Shown here: positions 37,401 to 44,721 of the stretch, piece after piece
Numbering within the stretch: position 1 is the stretch's first letter
How the letters are laid out: each line of letters begins with the position of its first letter
Made by a program: the position numbers and the translations under genes
NCBI GenBank assembly: GCA_041493955.1
Contig: JBGPZW010000002.1
Coordinates: 1 to 61,304 of the forward strand
From: QHYU01 sp041493955
GTDB lineage: Bacteria > Acidobacteriota > Terriglobia > Acidiferrales > UBA7541
Direction of reading: 5' to 3'
DNA: 61,304 nucleotides
The notes under the pieces: model-generated
What the model saw: only the letters and a program-made list of their open reading frames with translations
Databases searched by the model: none
Told to the model about the DNA's origin: nothing

Positions 37401-38242
37401 TCGAGCACCCCGCGCAGTTCTTCCAGATAACGACGGAAGTTGGCGTACGCCCGGGGTGGCGGATCGCCGGCGGCGGAATCAAATGCCGGGCTGTCGTCGA
37501 GTTGCACGAGCAGGAGGGGCCCGCTGGTTTCTTCCACGTGTTTTTCGCCGTTGGCCGTGGTCACAATGACGCGCAACTTGCGTCGCGAGCTGTACGGGGC
37601 CAGCTCTTCGGCCAGGGTCCCTAGCCACTTGCGCACGGCAGCCATGTGCGTGGCATTTTCCAGCCAGCCCCGGGCCGCGGCTTCGGCATCACTTGAGCTG
37701 AGCTCGGCAAGCGGCGGGTAGCGGCCTTCGAGCCGGTCGAACGCGTCCATGTTGTATTCGGGGCGTTCGAGCAGCCAATCCGGGTAACCACCGTGGCGCC
37801 AGCGGGTGCCGATGACCGGCCCGGGACGCACAATCAATTTGAAATCCTTTTCGGTGATTAGCTTCAGAAGCGCACGGAGATCGCGGCGCGGGTTGGTGTG
37901 GCCGTCGAAATCAAATTCGCTCGGGCGCGGCTCGTGCCAGTTCCAGGGGATGGGAATGTCGATGGTGTTGATCCCGAGGCCGCGGTAGCGCTCGAGAGAG
38001 GTTTCCCAGAGGTCGCGGGGAATGCGGTAGTAGAAGAAGACCGCGGAATGGACAAAGAATGGTTCGCCGTCCACACGCAACTCGGGGTAGCCGCCGTGTT
38101 GGACTACTTCCACACCGGTGTTGGTGTCGGGCGGCCCAGGGACCGGTGCGGCAGACAGCTTGCTCGTGGCTGCGGCGGCAAGAAGGCAGCATAGCAACCC
38201 GATGAAAAGTTTTCTGCATGAGCCCGCGATCGTCCGCCGCAC
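34433..38242 (-). CDS. Large secreted GH35-like protein lacking catalytic glutamates
   Basis: 1269 residues with a signal peptide (1-32). Residues 45-400 read like a GH35 beta-galactosidase barrel: FFVHSAVFFYYRIPRDLW, NTIDIPIPWNWHEP, KLIVRPGPVIG, then SGPLLLVQLDDS at 240-251. GH35 enzymes have the acid/base Glu in QxENE at that last place; here it reads QLDDS. The nucleophile region is LLSDFQAGW with Asp367 where Glu is expected. The remaining two thirds contain beta-rich modules. It is either a carbohydrate-binding pseudoenzyme or a divergent activity. GTG start, without a ribosome site. Confidence 0.75.
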   Translation of the reverse strand: MRRTIAGSCRKLFIGLLCCLLAAAATSKLSAAPVPGPPDTNTGVEVVQHGGYPELRVDGEPFFVHSAVFFYYRIPRDLWETSLERYRGLGINTIDIPIPWNWHEPRPSEFDFDGHTNPRRDLRALLKLITEKDFKLIVRPGPVIGTRWRHGGYPDWLLERPEYNMDAFDRLEGRYPPLAELSSSDAEAAARGWLENATHMAAVRKWLGTLAEELAPYSSRRKLRVIVTTANGEKHVEETSGPLLLVQLDDSPAFDSAAGDPPPRAYANFRRYLEELRGVLESSGLYALYTVNPSGLRDGGPRWAIQALESSAKPESMPIGVAGQWFLKPSQETSPGELRITAQDASALGFLVETLKTQPSFPPLLSDFQAGWYAPADDVRPPESPPANTLLSSRLLLAHGLHGLAYSPLQDTLTPAGYETPGAQRYYRWDAALDLAGNRHPRARSVARNGQLLEIWSDLLAASHQRADFGLVDPRGSYPSGLLARADVPRISQTLMQVERVAQLAYLADEFLDPAAQPVEQLLRHAVVLLPVFDTSEKKLPLSEKAQKALVEYVRSGGTLICFPARPVGTWIEQLWQQAPASGAAANSGAGKGRMVEWSKDFYSWVALDEGLKENRARAAAAWATQALRDILTQNGVRPAVQRFAGRQVSGELVLTQLAANEGTGPLSARPHGCTPGTLCGSGLLSVTNLSYDQPADEMLDVLSPRAGTTDQPDDYLPLEVHVPARESLLLPLHFSLCSEAKAGEKCDDEVVAAGAELLRVERDGKTLELTFYTPARASLLLKLESAPGKIAMQEMNLPGKWTAEKKQLEITLPRGASPDFLRLLKIHLHYTPRVSQKPDPRKRARRDFDAAVMDGVRLPLSDDTSLPAFPPLILLDSDGKGQMLFGAENYDEMGRTVSVGIEGPVHGSGRLVMDPNEVRLAQIGLAPAKSFGPAAELARTQPDGLLRGELQAHSGRADHGLPMLFVVVGQDSAARYQVDFDRDGALEWVLENQRVRLILSPEAGGRAIALVDKATGLNLTTPIGALRDLFVSDGNRAGGRAAPGEIAGALEKRDATFNQAYRAEWVQEPPPAESGAQNHGQSAPAVRLSYQLPATLLREGHPGGALLEKTVRLASTESVQVDYRVSLPAPSSAAPQNLPPQAFVAMNSVPARNGGELTTRFCWDASPASEPSKSPAGGLKEEPLAAAHCETFVPGAGALKVPEGVQRLEVRTRGRAGLALEWKTARMNIEMKQFSALLSLQFPPFSAAAGSGGETREYRVRYTVIAAE

Positions 38243-38354
38243 AGGGGGGAAATCTTACACGAGGGCGGCGGACATTTCGACCTTCTCGATCGTCCGGGAA
38301 CTCGCGCGCCGGTGCGGGCGCGCATTCCCGGTGCCGAGCGGGTTGCACCTCTGG

Positions 38355-38360
38355 TAGAAT
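38355..38360 (+). promoter_or_regulatory. Candidate -10 box TAGAAT before acyP
   Basis: TAGAAT ends 12 nt before GTG 38373; no ribosome site precedes the start. It may serve acyP-apt-osmC. Confidence 0.4.
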
Positions 38361-38372
38361 CGCGCGTCGGCT

Positions 38373-38672
38373 GTGCCCCAGACGCTGCAGGCCAAGCGGT
38401 TCACCGTTTCCGGGATGGTGCAGGGCGTCGGATTTCGCTTCTTCGCCCAGCGCGTGGCCGAGCGCCTGGGCGTGGCCGGATACGTGAAAAACCTGCGCGA
38501 CGGTCGCGTCGAGATCTATGCCATCGGCACGCCCGAGCAGCTCCGCGAACTGCGCGCGGAACTCGAGCGCGGCCCGCGGCACGCCAGCGTTTCCGGCGTC
38601 GCCGAAGAGGATGCGGAAGTGGAATCGCGCTGGGCGAGGGGGTTTACCATTGAGCGCGACTGGTCATTCTGA
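38373..38672 (+). CDS. acyP: Acylphosphatase
   Basis: 99 residues, the normal size. Hydrolyses carboxyl-phosphate bonds such as acetyl phosphate or carbamoyl phosphate. The active-site loop VQGVGFRFF (residues 17-25, catalytic Arg) and GYVKNLRDGRVEI (catalytic Asn) are intact. GTG start. apt follows after 22 nt. Confidence 0.95.
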   Translation: MPQTLQAKRFTVSGMVQGVGFRFFAQRVAERLGVAGYVKNLRDGRVEIYAIGTPEQLRELRAELERGPRHASVSGVAEEDAEVESRWARGFTIERDWSF

Positions 38673-38694
38673 GATCCCAGGGGGAGCGAAGCAA

Positions 38695-39216
38695 ATGGAC
38701 GAGCTCAAGAAGCTGATCCGGGAGATCCCTGATCATCCGAAGCCCGGCATCCTTTTCTACGACCTGACCACCCTGCTCAAGGATAAGAACGGCTTCCGCA
38801 CCCTGATCGACCAACTCTGCGCGCACTACGCCGGGAAGCCGGTGGATCTGGTCGTCGGGATCGAGGCGCGCGGTTTCATTTTCGCGCCGGCGCTGGCGTA
38901 CCGGCTGGGCGCGGGCTTCGTGCCGGTGCGCAAACCATCGAAGTTGCCGGCGAAGACCGCGCAGGTTTCCTACCAGCTTGAATACGGCACCGACTCGCTC
39001 GAAATCCACGAGGACGCCATTCGCCCGGGCCAGCGTGTGCTAGTCTGCGACGACCTACTGGCCACCGGCGGCACCGCCGCGGCCACCGTCAAGCTGGTGC
39101 GCCAGTTGGGCGGCGAGGTGACCGGCGCGGCCTTTGCCGTGGAGCTGAGTTTTCTGAACGGCCGCGCTAAGCTCCCCGGCCTCGACGTTTTCTCCCTGAT
39201 CCAGTACGAGAAGTAA
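38695..39216 (+). CDS. apt: Adenine phosphoribosyltransferase
   Basis: 173 residues. Converts adenine and PRPP to AMP. The family start (LKKLIREIPDHPKPGILFYD), the VVGIEARGFIF segment near 57, and a fully canonical PRPP loop VLVCDDLLATGGTA near 118-131 are present, in contrast to the altered loop in hpt. GGGGGAG lies 8 nt upstream of ATG 38695. It is followed after 52 nt by the OsmC selenoprotein candidate on the same strand. Confidence 0.97.
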   Translation: MDELKKLIREIPDHPKPGILFYDLTTLLKDKNGFRTLIDQLCAHYAGKPVDLVVGIEARGFIFAPALAYRLGAGFVPVRKPSKLPAKTAQVSYQLEYGTDSLEIHEDAIRPGQRVLVCDDLLATGGTAAATVKLVRQLGGEVTGAAFAVELSFLNGRAKLPGLDVFSLIQYEK

Positions 39217-39268
39217 TACCTGCATCGCCAGCGCGGCGAGGCTCATCCAAACAGCTCGGAGGTGCCTG

Positions 39269-39733
39269 ATGGGCGAAATAGTTCACACAGCGAAGATCAG
39301 GATTGTTCAGAAGCAGAGGCCGCTGCGCGAGGCGTATATCGAAGGCTTCCCGGAGCCGCTGCGCTTCGGCCTCCACGGCGGCTACGCCGCGTTTTACAAG
39401 CTGCAGCCCAAGGAGATCCTCCCGGCGACGGTGGACCACCTACTCGCCGCGCTCGGCGGTTGACTGGCGGGCACACTTGCCGGCGCGCTGGAAGCGCGCG
39501 GAATCCCTGCGCAGGACAACCTCGTAGCCGACGTCGAAGGCCGCATTGAAGGCGAAGAAAAAATGTTTCGCATCACGGCGGTGAAGGTGCGTTATCGCTT
39601 TAAGATCCCGAAGGGCAAGCGCGCCGAAGCCGACCGCGCAATTGAAGTCCACGGGCGCTACTGCCCGATCCACCAGTCCATCAAGCAGGGCTTCGAGGTG
39701 ACCTGGGACGCCGATATCGCAGAGGCCGAATAG
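39269..39733 (+). CDS. OsmC-family peroxidase, candidate selenoprotein (in-frame TGA = Sec65)
   Basis: 154 residues if TGA at 39461-39463 is read as selenocysteine. Upstream: GFPEPLRFG, then KEILPATVDHLLAALGG, the block that in OsmC/Ohr-like proteins is followed by a conserved redox Cys; here it is TGA. Downstream the same frame continues LAGTLAGALEARG and reaches RYCPIHQSIKQG, whose Cys132 is the second conserved Cys of the family, ending at TAG 39731. GGAGGTG lies 4 nt before the ATG. A hairpin at 39483-39499 fits a bacterial SECIS, and selA starts at 60916. The alternative reading is a pseudogene broken by a Cys-to-stop change. OsmC proteins reduce organic hydroperoxides. Confidence 0.82.
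39483..39499 (+). promoter_or_regulatory. Candidate bacterial SECIS hairpin
   Basis: GCGCGC-TGGAA-GCGCGC: a perfect 6-bp stem with a 5-nt loop whose second and third bases are G. The stem begins 19 nt, and the loop 25 nt, after the TGA at 39461. Both fit the usual bSECIS geometry read by SelB (loop roughly 16-37 nt downstream, a G in the first two loop bases). GC-rich sequence makes chance hairpins more likely. Confidence 0.6.
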
Positions 39734-39863
39734 AGTACGAGGTCGGCAGGGGCGCAGCTCTTGCCCCGAGTCCGTCGAGGGATGCTGCGCCCCGCCGATG
39801 TCTCGTTGGTTATACGACGGTTGCTGAGAAAACCGCCGCCAGGATGGCGGCCCATGCGAGCCG

Positions 39864-40649
39864 CTACACGCCCTGCCTCTTCTGCACCATATTCTTTCGC
39901 TGGCGGATGGCCTCGAAGAGCACGACGCCGGCGGCCACCGAAACATTCAGCGAACGCACCGGGCCGGTCGTGGGAATGGACACGAGGAAGTCGCAGCGCT
40001 TACGCACCAAGTCGTGCAGGCCCGCGGCTTCGCTGCCCAGCACGATGCCGACCGGGCTGGTGAAGTCCACCTCGGTATAAGTCTTCTCTGCGCGCTCGTC
40101 GAGCCCCACCAGCCAGTAGCCCGCCTCTTTCATCTCCTCCATGGCCCGCGCCAGGTTGGTGACGCGCGCCACAGGCAGATGCGCCAAAGCTCCGGCCGAA
40201 GCGCGCGCGACGCTTTCGGTGAGGCCGGCGGCGCGCCGTTCGGGTATCACCACGCCGTCGGCGCCGGCGGCAAGAGCCGTGCGGACGACGGCTCCGAGGT
40301 TTTGCGGATCTTCGACACCATCAAGCAGGACGAGCAGCCCTGTGCGGGTCCCTTGTGGGCCGCCGGCGCCGTGCTCCGGTTCTTTCTGACCGGAGCGGAG
40401 CAAGTCCTCGAGACCTAGCGCCTGCTTGGCCGCGGCCAGCGCTACGACGCCCTGGTGTTCGCGTGTGCCGGCCAGGCGGTCCACCTGGGCGCGCTCTTCA
40501 AATCGCACCGGCACGCTGCGGCTGCGCGCGAGCTTTACGAGCTCCTCAATGCGCTCGCCGTGGCGCCCGCTGGCAATGACGATGCGCTCGAGCACGCGGC
40601 CCGCCTTGAGCGCTTCCTCGACCGCATGGAGTCCTGTCAGCCGGTTCAT
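39864..40649 (-). CDS. rlmB: 23S rRNA 2'-O-methyltransferase RlmB (TrmH/SpoU family)
   Basis: 261 residues. The N-terminal substrate domain (LHAVEEALKAGRVLERIVIASGR) and the SPOUT domain with all three knot motifs are visible: LDGVEDPQNLGAVVRTA near 110, GIVLGSEAAGL near 206, and IPTTGPVRSLNVSVAAGVVLFEA near 228. It methylates G2251 (E. coli numbering) in the peptidyl-transferase P loop. The start lies 3 nt after the stop of the anticodon-binding-domain gene, so the two are co-transcribed. Confidence 0.95.
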   Translation of the reverse strand: MNRLTGLHAVEEALKAGRVLERIVIASGRHGERIEELVKLARSRSVPVRFEERAQVDRLAGTREHQGVVALAAAKQALGLEDLLRSGQKEPEHGAGGPQGTRTGLLVLLDGVEDPQNLGAVVRTALAAGADGVVIPERRAAGLTESVARASAGALAHLPVARVTNLARAMEEMKEAGYWLVGLDERAEKTYTEVDFTSPVGIVLGSEAAGLHDLVRKRCDFLVSIPTTGPVRSLNVSVAAGVVLFEAIRQRKNMVQKRQGV

Positions 40650-40652
40650 GCG

Positions 40653-41204
40653 CTATTCCAGCACGGCGCAGAATTCGAGCATGCGCTGCCGCGTGCCTTT
40701 CACCGGCGCACGAAAGGGCAGCCGGGTCGCGCGATCGAGCAGCAGGATGACGCGGTCGAGTTCCCCCTCGCCGGCACGCCCGGCCAGTGCCAGCCGGATG
40801 GGATGGAAAAGCCTTCGGTCGCGAAACGGCAACTTATTCTTGAGCGCGGTCACAATCTCTTTGAAGCGATCGGAATCGATCTCCGCACCGTCAAGCACCG
40901 TGTGGGCGAGCTCACGGACCACTTCCCGCGCGCCTTGGCGCGCGAGCACGACATGGCTTTCCGGCTCCTGGTGGATGGCCTGTGCGTCGTACGTGAAGAT
41001 CAGATTCAGCAGCCGGGCTAGAGAGTCGCGGTCAGCCGCATGCGGCCCAAGCAGCGCCGCGGCGTCGGCAAGCCACGCTGCAATTTCCGGCACCGGTTCG
41101 GCATCTGGCAACCATCCGCGCTCGTGCAGGATCGCCGCCACGTCCGCGGCGCTGAATAGGTTCGCGGCGGGCAGTGCGGATTCGGTGGAGCTCTCAGGAA
41201 TCAT
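40653..41204 (-). CDS. Stand-alone GluRS-type anticodon-binding domain protein
   Basis: 183 residues. The C-terminal part (ALKNKLPFRDRRLFHPIRLALAG, then GELDRVILLLDRATRL) matches the anticodon-binding C-terminal region of bacterial glutamyl-tRNA synthetase, where (L)FxPLRxALTG is diagnostic. The catalytic Rossmann domain and its HIGH and KMSKS motifs are absent. It may bind tRNA(Glu) or another RNA. Adjacency to rlmB (3 nt) suggests a translation-related role. A TAGAAT box 9 nt before the ATG suggests a leaderless start. Confidence 0.75.
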   Translation of the reverse strand: MIPESSTESALPAANLFSAADVAAILHERGWLPDAEPVPEIAAWLADAAALLGPHAADRDSLARLLNLIFTYDAQAIHQEPESHVVLARQGAREVVRELAHTVLDGAEIDSDRFKEIVTALKNKLPFRDRRLFHPIRLALAGRAGEGELDRVILLLDRATRLPFRAPVKGTRQRMLEFCAVLE

Positions 41205-41213
41205 CCGAGGGGG

Positions 41214-41219
41214 ATTCTA
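41214..41219 (-). promoter_or_regulatory. Candidate -10 box TAGAAT, leaderless start
   Basis: Minus-strand TAGAAT ending 9 nt before the ATG at 41204; likely drives the anticodon-binding-domain gene and rlmB. Confidence 0.4.
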
Positions 41220-41409
41220 CCCCAGGGCCAACCCTAAAATCCCGGTCTGGCCGTACCGCCGGCGGCCCGCCGGCGATTTGCAGTCGTTCGGGTACACCGC
41301 CTCTATGGCATAAGGCGCCGCGGAGACCGCAGCGCTACTGGAGCGGCGCTCTTCAGGGCGCCATCCTGCACTGCGATGGGAAGAATTGCCGACCCGCGAT
41401 GCTCGGGTT

Positions 41410-42357
41410 TCAGGTGTTGAGCGTGGCGATGGCTTGTGCTGCGATGGCTTCGCCGCGGCCGATGGCGTCCACGCCTTCGTTGGTCTTGGCCTTCAGGTTG
41501 ATTTGCTCGGGCTGGATTCCGAGCGCCTCGGCCAACGCGGCGCGCATGGCGGGGAAGTGCGGGCTGAGCTTCGGCCTCTCCGTGATGACGATGGCATCAA
41601 TGTGAGCGATGCGCAGATGGTGCCCGCCAAGGAGCTTGCGGATATGCTCAAGGAAAAGCAGGCTGGAGACACCCTTCCATTTTGCGTCGGTGTCGGGAAA
41701 ATGCGTGCCAATATCGCCCAGGCCAGCGGCGCCGAGCAGGGCGTCGCAGATGGCGTGGGTAAGGACATCGCCGTCCGAGTGGCCCACGGAGCCTTTGTCA
41801 AACGCCAACTCCACCCCGCCGACGATGAGTTTCCGGCCTTCGGCCAGTCGGTGCAGGTCGTAGCCAATCCCGGAGCGACTCGACCTCGTGACAGAGCCCC
41901 ATTCATTGGCCAGAGGGGCAACTGCTTCCTCGTCAGCCTCCCTATTTTCCTCGGCAATCGATTCGAGTCGAGGTTTCGTTAGATTCGCCTTCTCTAGTTC
42001 TGTGCGCAGTTTCGTATCGGCGTGAAAGATTCCCCAGAGCAGGTGGTGGGGTGTAACCCAGTGGTGGCCCAACCTTTCTGCGGCTTCAGTGGCCAGATCC
42101 AAGGCACGCTTGGCACTCTGGTCGAGCGGGGCTTCGGTAAAAGTCGGGATCGGACGCCCTGAGCCTTGTGTCAAGGAATTGCGAATCTGCTGGATCTGAT
42201 TGCCTGTGAGGCCAGCTTCCCGAAGGAGCTTGGGCGCTACGCGTTCAAGTCCTTCGAGCAAGTGGTGGCAGCGGATAAAGGTATCCCCGTCCCGCGAGAC
42301 CTGGTAACGTGCAAAGAAGATGACGTAGCGCGCCTTCTCGGTGAATCGCTCGAACAT
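41410..42357 (-). CDS. ispF: Clp_N-IspF fusion: 2-C-methyl-D-erythritol 2,4-cyclodiphosphate synthase
   Basis: 315 residues, twice the normal IspF length. Residues 1-140 resemble the ClpA/ClpC N-terminal repeat domain: FTEKARYVIFFARYQ, HHLLEGLERVAPKLL, then a second half with SAKRALDLATEAAERLGHHWVTPHHLLWGI. Residues 161-315 form a complete IspF: GYDLHRL (metal ligands D167, H169), GHSDGDVLTHAICDALLGA (H201), FPDTD, and KAKTNEG near the C-terminus. It makes MEcPP in the MEP isoprenoid pathway. ispD lies 2 nt upstream. The frame is continuous across the join, with a charged linker (about 137-158). Confidence 0.93.
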   Translation of the reverse strand: MFERFTEKARYVIFFARYQVSRDGDTFIRCHHLLEGLERVAPKLLREAGLTGNQIQQIRNSLTQGSGRPIPTFTEAPLDQSAKRALDLATEAAERLGHHWVTPHHLLWGIFHADTKLRTELEKANLTKPRLESIAEENREADEEAVAPLANEWGSVTRSSRSGIGYDLHRLAEGRKLIVGGVELAFDKGSVGHSDGDVLTHAICDALLGAAGLGDIGTHFPDTDAKWKGVSSLLFLEHIRKLLGGHHLRIAHIDAIVITERPKLSPHFPAMRAALAEALGIQPEQINLKAKTNEGVDAIGRGEAIAAQAIATLNT

Positions 42358-42359
42358 GG

Positions 42360-43076
42360 TTAGCCTTTGGAGCGCTCCTGCTCCAAGTAGAAGCGGGCCA
42401 GATCCATGTCGGCGGGGCGTGTGATTTTCAGGTTGCGCTCGGAGCCGAGGATGACGTGGACATCGTGGCCGAGCCGCTCAACGAGCCCCGCCTCGTCCGA
42501 GGCGGTGACGCCGTCCTGCTGGGCCCTGGTGATGGCTTCCTTGAGCAGCGCGCAGGAGAAGGCCTGCGGGGTTTGCGCCAGCACGACCCGCTCGCGGGGG
42601 ATCGTGGCGGTGATCAGGGCAACGTCCTCGGGCAGGCACGCGCGTTTGACCTCTTTGACCGTGTCCATCGCCGGGATGCCCAGGATGGCGGCGCGGCACT
42701 TGCGCGCCTCGGCGATCACCTGTTCGATCTGCTCGCGGGTGACGAGCGGCCGCACCGCGTCGTGCACCAGCACAATTTCCGTATCCGGAGCCACCTCCGC
42801 CAGCGCATGGGCCACCGATTCCTGCCGCGAGCCGCCGCCGCGCACGACGCGCACGGGACGGTCCAGCTTCTCCTGCGCCACACGCTCGGTGAGTGAGGCG
42901 ACGTCCTCGGCGCGCGTCGCGATGATGAATTCGGTGATAGCCTCGCAAGCCGCTAGCCGCCGCAGCGTGAAGATCACCAGTGGTATGCCGTCGAGTTCGA
43001 GGAACTGTTTGAGTGTCTCGGCGCCCATGCGGGTGCCCAATCCGGCGGCGGGGAGGATGGCGGCAATGCGGCTCAT
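42360..43076 (-). CDS. ispD: 2-C-methyl-D-erythritol 4-phosphate cytidylyltransferase
   Basis: 238 residues. Activates MEP with CTP, two steps before IspF. Nucleotide-binding PAAGLGTRMGAETLKQF (10-26), VRGGGSRQESVAHAL near 81, HDAVRPLV near 107, and TVKEV/TPQAF/TASDEAGLVE blocks are all present. ispF follows after 2 nt, and ispE of the same pathway is at 52362, so three MEP genes sit in this window. Transcribed after the YacL-type gene, across a REP-like gap. Confidence 0.97.
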   Translation of the reverse strand: MSRIAAILPAAGLGTRMGAETLKQFLELDGIPLVIFTLRRLAACEAITEFIIATRAEDVASLTERVAQEKLDRPVRVVRGGGSRQESVAHALAEVAPDTEIVLVHDAVRPLVTREQIEQVIAEARKCRAAILGIPAMDTVKEVKRACLPEDVALITATIPRERVVLAQTPQAFSCALLKEAITRAQQDGVTASDEAGLVERLGHDVHVILGSERNLKITRPADMDLARFYLEQERSKG

Positions 43077-43180
43077 GGTTACCTGACCAGGGTGCTGGTC
43101 AAAGGGGCAGAAAGTTTACACCAAGAAGAACTATAGATAAATACGGATCAAAACGGAAATGCTCGCCCTGCCAGCAATTG

Positions 43181-43264
43181 CATCATTCTGAGCGGAGTCC
43201 CGGCGGGGTCGGGACATAGCGAAGAATCTCAAGTTGAGATGCTTCGTTGCGCTCGGTATGACAG
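43181..43264. repeat. REP-like long imperfect inverted repeat
   Basis: Left arm CATTCTGAGCGGAG through GCGAAGAATCTC, right arm GAGATGCTTCG through GCTCGGTATGACAG. The arms pair as a large imperfect hairpin between ispD and the YacL-type gene. Same class as the elements at 4220 and 11932. Confidence 0.7.
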
Positions 43265-43288
43265 CGCGCCATACGGGTCTGGACAGGC

Positions 43289-44548
43289 CTATTCGCGATC
43301 GGGGAAGACGGGCCGCGGAGGCCGCTCGCCGCCGTGCTGCGCTTCGCCGCTGCGGCCAGCAGGTTCGGCGCGAGGCGCTTCGGGCGCCGGCGCGCGCGTG
43401 CTGTTGCTGTCGGTGGCGGCGGGCACGGCATGGCGAGCCTGCTGCTCGGCGCGCTCGTCGTAACGGCCGAAGATCATCTTCCCGGCGGTGGTCTGGTGCA
43501 CGGAGGTCACCGCAATATCGATGGTCTTGTTGATCATGCGGCGCGCGCCATCGACGACCACCATGGTGCCGTCGTCGAGGTAGGCGACGCCCTGGTTGTA
43601 TTCCTTGCCCTCGCGCAGGATGAAGACGCGCATGGCCTCGCCGGGCAGCACGACCGGCTTCAGGGCGTTGGCCAACTGGTTGACGTTCAAGACCTCGATG
43701 CCCTGCAGCGTGGCCACTTTGTTCAGGTTGTAGTCGTTCGTGATGATCTTCCCGTCATAGCGCTTGGCCAGCTCGATCAACTTCATGTCCACGTCGGGGA
43801 TGTGCAGGAAATCGTCCTCGGCGATCTCCACCTCGAGGTGACTCATCTTCTGGATGCGCTGCAGCACCTCGAGGCCGCGACGCCCGCGCTGGCGCTTGAG
43901 CGGGTCAGCCGAGTCGGCCACCAGCTGCAGTTCACGCAGAACGAATTGCGGCACCACCAGCGCGCCATCGAGAAAATAGGCCTCGCAGATGTCCGCCACG
44001 CGGCCGTCGATAATCACGCTGGTGTCCAAGACCTTGCACATCCGCCGGGTGCTGCGCTCGCTGCCGAACAGCCCACCCAGGGCCTGCAGGTTGAGCATGT
44101 CGCCCTTGTTGGCGCCCACGATCAGCCCGATGTAGGTCATGACCAGCAGGATGCCCACGCCCAGGAAAGACCGGGAGCCCTCGGGAATCGAGGTGTGCGA
44201 CAGCACCAGGTTCATCAGGTAGGCGCCCAGGATTCCGAGGATCGACCCGATCGCCGCGCCGATCAGCCGGCGCAGGCTGGCGCGCCGCAGACGGATTTCA
44301 AACAGAATGACGGCGATCGAAAACGTCAGGCCGACGATGGCGGCGACGCGGGCGCTCAGGCCGAAGGGACGGAAATGGTAACAGGCGGCGACGCCGACAA
44401 CGGCGAAGATCCCGCGCACCAGCAGCAGGTCCCACCAACTGCCTAGCGGCGCATTGAGCAGGAGGTTTACTTCGCCAGGCTTCCGCTGAGAGGGTTGGTT
44501 CGGGCCTGATTCGCTCGCCCGGACAGGGCGGGTAAAAGTGCGTGGCAT
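43289..44548 (-). CDS. YacL-type membrane PIN/TRAM-domain protein
   Basis: 419 residues. Four membrane helices (about 40-155), then a PIN nuclease-like domain starting VLDTSVIIDGRVADI near 173 with later conserved acidic residues (DVDMKLIELA, KIITNDYNLN). A TRAM domain follows (GVAYLDDGTMVVVDGARR) and a disordered tail. Bacillus YacL sits next to ispD-ispF, the same arrangement as here. It is a likely membrane-tethered RNA-binding or cleaving protein. GAGG lies 6 nt before the ATG; a weak TATAGT is on the minus strand at 44688-44693. Confidence 0.92.
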   Translation of the reverse strand: MPRTFTRPVRASESGPNQPSQRKPGEVNLLLNAPLGSWWDLLLVRGIFAVVGVAACYHFRPFGLSARVAAIVGLTFSIAVILFEIRLRRASLRRLIGAAIGSILGILGAYLMNLVLSHTSIPEGSRSFLGVGILLVMTYIGLIVGANKGDMLNLQALGGLFGSERSTRRMCKVLDTSVIIDGRVADICEAYFLDGALVVPQFVLRELQLVADSADPLKRQRGRRGLEVLQRIQKMSHLEVEIAEDDFLHIPDVDMKLIELAKRYDGKIITNDYNLNKVATLQGIEVLNVNQLANALKPVVLPGEAMRVFILREGKEYNQGVAYLDDGTMVVVDGARRMINKTIDIAVTSVHQTTAGKMIFGRYDERAEQQARHAVPAATDSNSTRAPAPEAPRAEPAGRSGEAQHGGERPPRPVFPDRE

Positions 44549-44721
44549 AGGAGCCTCGTATGAACTATTCGACTTTATGAAACGCTGGCCTCAGAATGGA
44601 TATGAATGTTTCCCGGGAGTATGAATCAGTGTCCGGATGACCCGGAATGAGACACCAAAACTACGATACCAGATCTCCTATCCACGCACTATACCACTAC
44701 TTCTTATGATTAACGAGAGGG

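Noticed and set aside
39269..39463. Reading the OsmC locus as a separate 64-residue protein
   Set aside because: It would end exactly at the conserved Cys position and leave 89 conserved codons, with the second family Cys, without a start; recoding explains the data better.
39835..39851. GCCGCC-AGGAT-GGCGGC hairpin between osmC and rlmB as a terminator
   Set aside because: No T tract follows on either strand.
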